A DNA stretch of 64,000 nt from Tillus elongatus (lineage: Eukaryota; Arthropoda; Insecta; Coleoptera; Cleridae), in contig OZ023262.1 of the NCBI GenBank assembly GCA_964006375.1, positions 200,718,778 to 200,782,777 on the forward strand, given 5' to 3'. A model generated the notes under the pieces. The model was not told the DNA's origin. It ran no database searches and saw nothing but the letters and a program-made list of their open reading frames with translations. A program made the translations under genes and the position numbers. Shown here piece after piece: positions 61,408-64,000 of this stretch. The first letter of the stretch is position 1; each line of letters starts with the position of its first letter.

Positions 61408-62989
61408 AGTGCCATTCGAGTCTAAATTTTATTAGTCTTTCAAACACTTTGGTAATACATCTGAGAAGAGAGATAGGTCTATAGGATGTTGCTAACGTAG
61501 GATCTTTGCCATATTTATATATAAGGTGTATGACAATTTCCTTAAGCTCTTTTACGACAATCCCTTTTGTCCACCAGTCGTTAAATATGTCCAGTAGAAA
61601 TTCTTTAGCTTTATGTGGTAGGTTGCTAAGAATTCTGTATGTAATTCTGTCGAGGCCTGGAGCTGTGTTCGATGTATTTTTCATTGCGAGATCCAATTCC
61701 TGCATGGTAAAAGCTTTGCTTAAGTGGTTTTCTAACTCTGATTCATTAAACATTCCAAGGTGATCTGCAGCGCCAGGTGGTGCAATCAATTGCATTATCT
61801 CGTCTGTTGGTGGGTCTTCTATTACTGTATTGTTTCCAATTTCACTATTATTAATTCTTTTGATAAAGCTCCAAATAGATGAGAGTGACGTATTTTTATT
61901 TAAGTTGTTTACAAAGCGTTTCCACGCAGCACGACTTTTTTGTTTGAATGTCCTTTTGGCTCTGGCTTCAACTATTTTGTACTGGATGTAATTTTCATAA
62001 TTCGACACTCTTTTATAGGCGTGTAATGCTTGCTTGCGTTTGTTGTAAATTACTTCACAGTCTAAATCCCACCAGACTGGATGTCTGTGGGCCTCATTTA
62101 CAACCTTATTTTGTTTCATTGAGTAGTCTGCGGCTAAAAAGATTGCATTGGTTAATTTCTTGAACTTGTCCTCTGTTGTCAGATTGCTATCCGAGTCCAG
62201 TGTTTTATCTATGATATCCTGAAACCGTAGCCAATCAGCTGTTGATTCAACCCATCTAACATAGGGAGTATTTCTTTTTGTGTGAAACGTTTGTTTTACC
62301 ACTATAGATATGACGTAATGATCTGAGCCAAGGCTTTCTGTCTGTACATTCCAATGTGCCTCGCCTGCCAAATCTGGGGTAGCCATAGTTATGTCTACCA
62401 CTGACGGATTTTCATGTGGACGGGAGATCCTAGTTGGCGAACCATTATTTATAATTACAAGATTTGTTTCGTCTATCGCCTCGCTGAGTTCCGAACCCTG
62501 ATTATCATCATTCGGTGAACCCCACAGGCTATGCTTTGAGTTGAAATCCCCACCAATTAATGTTTTACCATTAAATTGCCTAAACAATTGTACCCACTGA
62601 GATTTTCGTACGATAATTTCTGGAGGTTTGTAGACGCAGACAATATTAATACCTAAATTCGTAAGTTTAATAGCACACACATCGGTCTCACCGCCAGCAT
62701 TAAAATTTAAGGTAAATACTTCATAGTTAAGTTTTTCAGAGACCAAAATTCCAACACCACCACCTCTTCGACCTAATCGGTCTTTTCTGACTAAATTATA
62801 GTTATTAAATTTAAAATTAGTATTTGTAGGTTTTAACCATGTTTCGCTAATCATGACAATGTCTATCTTATTATCCGATAAGTATTTACTAAGGTTACAT
62901 CTATTTTGGAGTATAGAACGTGAATTCCATTGCACGATATTTAGAGAAGAATTGAGCCGACTGGACATGTCAGAATGAGGTGTCCCCAT
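61370..62989 (-). CDS. LINE ORF2, endonuclease and first RT motifs
   Basis: ATG at 62989 overlaps the ORF1 stop by 20 bases. An apurinic-type endonuclease occupies about residues 15-235. Visible are NIVQWNSRSI (Asn), MISETWL (Glu), GRRGGGVGILV, LIGGDFNSKHSLWG (Asp and Asn) and SLGSDHYVISI (terminal SDH), so all usual catalytic motifs are present. The RT begins near residue 440 (APGLDRITYRIL, then SYRPISLLRCITKVFERLI). The frame ends in NQIFYPVWF and TAG at about 61370. The next frame continues the protein without loss of motifs, so a one-base insertion or two-base deletion lies at about 61378-61390. Confidence 0.88.
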   Translation of the reverse strand: MGTPHSDMSSRLNSSLNIVQWNSRSILQNRCNLSKYLSDNKIDIVMISETWLKPTNTNFKFNNYNLVRKDRLGRRGGGVGILVSEKLNYEVFTLNFNAGGETDVCAIKLTNLGINIVCVYKPPEIIVRKSQWVQLFRQFNGKTLIGGDFNSKHSLWGSPNDDNQGSELSEAIDETNLVIINNGSPTRISRPHENPSVVDITMATPDLAGEAHWNVQTESLGSDHYVISIVVKQTFHTKRNTPYVRWVESTADWLRFQDIIDKTLDSDSNLTTEDKFKKLTNAIFLAADYSMKQNKVVNEAHRHPVWWDLDCEVIYNKRKQALHAYKRVSNYENYIQYKIVEARAKRTFKQKSRAAWKRFVNNLNKNTSLSSIWSFIKRINNSEIGNNTVIEDPPTDEIMQLIAPPGAADHLGMFNESELENHLSKAFTMQELDLAMKNTSNTAPGLDRITYRILSNLPHKAKEFLLDIFNDWWTKGIVVKELKEIVIHLIYKYGKDPTLATSYRPISLLRCITKVFERLIKFRLEWHCEKNQIFYPVWF

Positions 62990-64000
62990 CGCTGTCGCTT
63001 TCCCTATTACGAGATATCATAGATGATATAGTATTTTTAATATTTAATTTGTCTAATATTACTTTGGAATGATGTGGAGAAATGTGTTCCACCAGGTCTG
63101 TAAACAAACCCATCATCTGTTCTGTTAGTCTATTTTTATAGCGAACGAATTCATCTCGATATGGGTTTGGAGTTACCGGTTGGGAGAGGAATATTCTCTT
63201 TTGTGGTCGTGATGAAGAGGGATGAATGATCTCTGGGGATTTTTCGTGTTTGCGTTTTTTACTTTCACTGCTTGTGTTTAATCTCAGTTTACGTGGGGGT
63301 TGTCTGTATGTATTTATTTGGGAGCTACTATTTGAAGCAAAACTTTGTACGGTTTTTGGGGGGGAGGGGTTAGATGTTATCGGTAGTGAAGGGTATTGAT
63401 TGAGATCATTTAAAGCTTGAAAGCGATTGCTGGTGACAACTTTGGAGTAAGAAGGGTTATTCTCAATAGTTTGGGCTTCCTTAAAAGTGATATTTTTCTC
63501 TGCCATGATTTGTTTTATTCTTTTTTGTTTTCCAAAGACAGGACAAGACCTAGATAATGTGGAATGTGAGTTATTCTGACAATATACGCAAAATATTTTG
63601 TTAGCACAAATTTCTCCCACTCCATGTTCCTCACTACAGGTTTTACACCTCGCTACACGACTGTTGCACATTTTCTTCGAGTGTCCGTACCTTAAACAGT
63701 TCGTACACTGAATGACGGGATGAACGTATGGTTCTACTTCTAAATTAGCGCCATTGATTCTTATGTATCTGGGAAGGTTATTTCCTACAAAGGATACAAT
63801 AATAATTTGTCTCTTCACTAATTTGTTCTCACCTCTTTCATCAGTTACTCTCTTTTGCATTCGTCTAACTTCCGTTACCTCGACTGGAGATTCTATCTGT
63901 TTAAGTAAGTATTCTTCATCAAAGACTGTGTCTACGTACCTAACAATACCTCTCCTATGCGTGAAAAATTTTGGTATGTAAGCTATTAACCCATTTTGTG
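62970..64000 (-). CDS. LINE ORF1 (Gag-like, three zinc knuckles), open at the window edge
   Basis: The reading frame is open from the right edge: it includes LIAYIPKFFTHRRGIVRYVD and DEEYLLKQIESPVEVTEVRR before the internal Met at 63860. Knuckles follow: CTNCLRYGHSKKMC (CX2CX4HX4C), CKTCSEEHGVGEIC, and CVYCQNNSHSTLSRSC. Then come the MAEKNITFKEAQ block typical of these Gag-like proteins and a Ser/Pro/Asn-rich tail ending NRESDSDGDTSF with TGA at 62972-62970. It binds the element RNA in known relatives. Its N-terminus is missing only because the window ends. Confidence 0.85.
   Translation of the reverse strand, partial: QNGLIAYIPKFFTHRRGIVRYVDTVFDEEYLLKQIESPVEVTEVRRMQKRVTDERGENKLVKRQIIIVSFVGNNLPRYIRINGANLEVEPYVHPVIQCTNCLRYGHSKKMCNSRVARCKTCSEEHGVGEICANKIFCVYCQNNSHSTLSRSCPVFGKQKRIKQIMAEKNITFKEAQTIENNPSYSKVVTSNRFQALNDLNQYPSLPITSNPSPPKTVQSFASNSSSQINTYRQPPRKLRLNTSSESKKRKHEKSPEIIHPSSSRPQKRIFLSQPVTPNPYRDEFVRYKNRLTEQMMGLFTDLVEHISPHHSKVILDKLNIKNTISSMISRNRESDSDGDTSF

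Larger units (their letters stand above)
58910..64000 (-). mobile_element. I-like (APE-type) LINE, nearly intact, 5' end beyond the window
   Basis: On the minus strand: ORF1 from the window edge to 62970, ORF2 from 62989 to 59269 with one frameshift, a 3' UTR of about 240 bp, and an A-rich tail seen as the T-rich stretch 58910-59018. ORF1 and ORF2 overlap by 20 bases, as in many LINEs. RNase H after the RT puts it in the I/R1/LOA assemblage. The clade within that group is not settled. Few defects suggest recent activity. Confidence 0.85.

Overview
This is a 64-kb stretch of AT-rich nuclear DNA from an insect. The order is not determinable by eye; the transposon mix would suit a beetle, but that is a guess. 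The signs are introns with GT-AG sites, a cadherin and a chitin-binding mucin of arthropod type, tRNA-derived SINEs, I-, R1- and RTE-like LINEs, a Penelope-like element, hAT, pogo and mariner-related DNA transposons, and more than twenty (TA)n microsatellites. Nothing bacterial is present: no operons, CRISPR arrays or rRNA genes.

Two host genes are visible. (1) On the + strand, four exons (12439-12666, 18654-18898, 27015-27132, 31026-31158) join in consistent phase. They encode the C-terminus of a cadherin resembling insect Cad99C / protocadherin-15: membrane segment, cytoplasmic tail and a terminal TTEL PDZ ligand. The ectodomain exons must lie left of the window. (2) On the - strand, one exon of about 5.1 kb (53017-47891) encodes the second half of a chitin-binding type-2 domain followed by about 1,650 residues of Thr/Ser/Pro/Asn-rich mucin-like sequence. 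Its first exon or exons are not recognised here.

Most of the rest is transposable elements. From left to right: a 5-kb inverted-repeat composite of mariner-like relics (125-5170) carrying a SINE; a BED-finger hAT (Buster-like) relic with TIRs and target duplication (5978-8231); an interspersed repeat/MITE cluster (8.7-10.3 kb); a mariner-like relic (10.6-11.6 kb). The cadherin introns hold two non-autonomous hAT elements with 8-bp target duplications, an R1-like LINE fragment, a SINE, an I-like LINE split by a nearly intact pogo element, LINE tails with (ATT)n, an RTE-like relic and a Penelope-like relic. From 31.9 to 47.5 kb come several elements of one mariner-related family (DD41D-like by eye) with very long TIRs, a 4-kb inverted duplication, and more MITE-like repeats. 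After the mucin gene there are more microsatellites, a 1-kb fold-back element and a nearly intact I-like LINE (58.9 kb to the right edge, - strand) that runs out of the window.

The most notable structures are: the pogo element with a C-terminal PHD finger and repeated subterminal GGCCAATCACT motifs, nested in a LINE; the inverted duplication of an already dead transposase (shared stop codon and shared Asp-to-His change); the 186-bp perfect palindrome and duplicated 47-bp segment inside a hAT element; the TTCGAATA-array element; and the microsatellite-bearing repeat family with hairpin-capable termini. No new cellular system could be shown. All family names come from reading motifs, without any database search.
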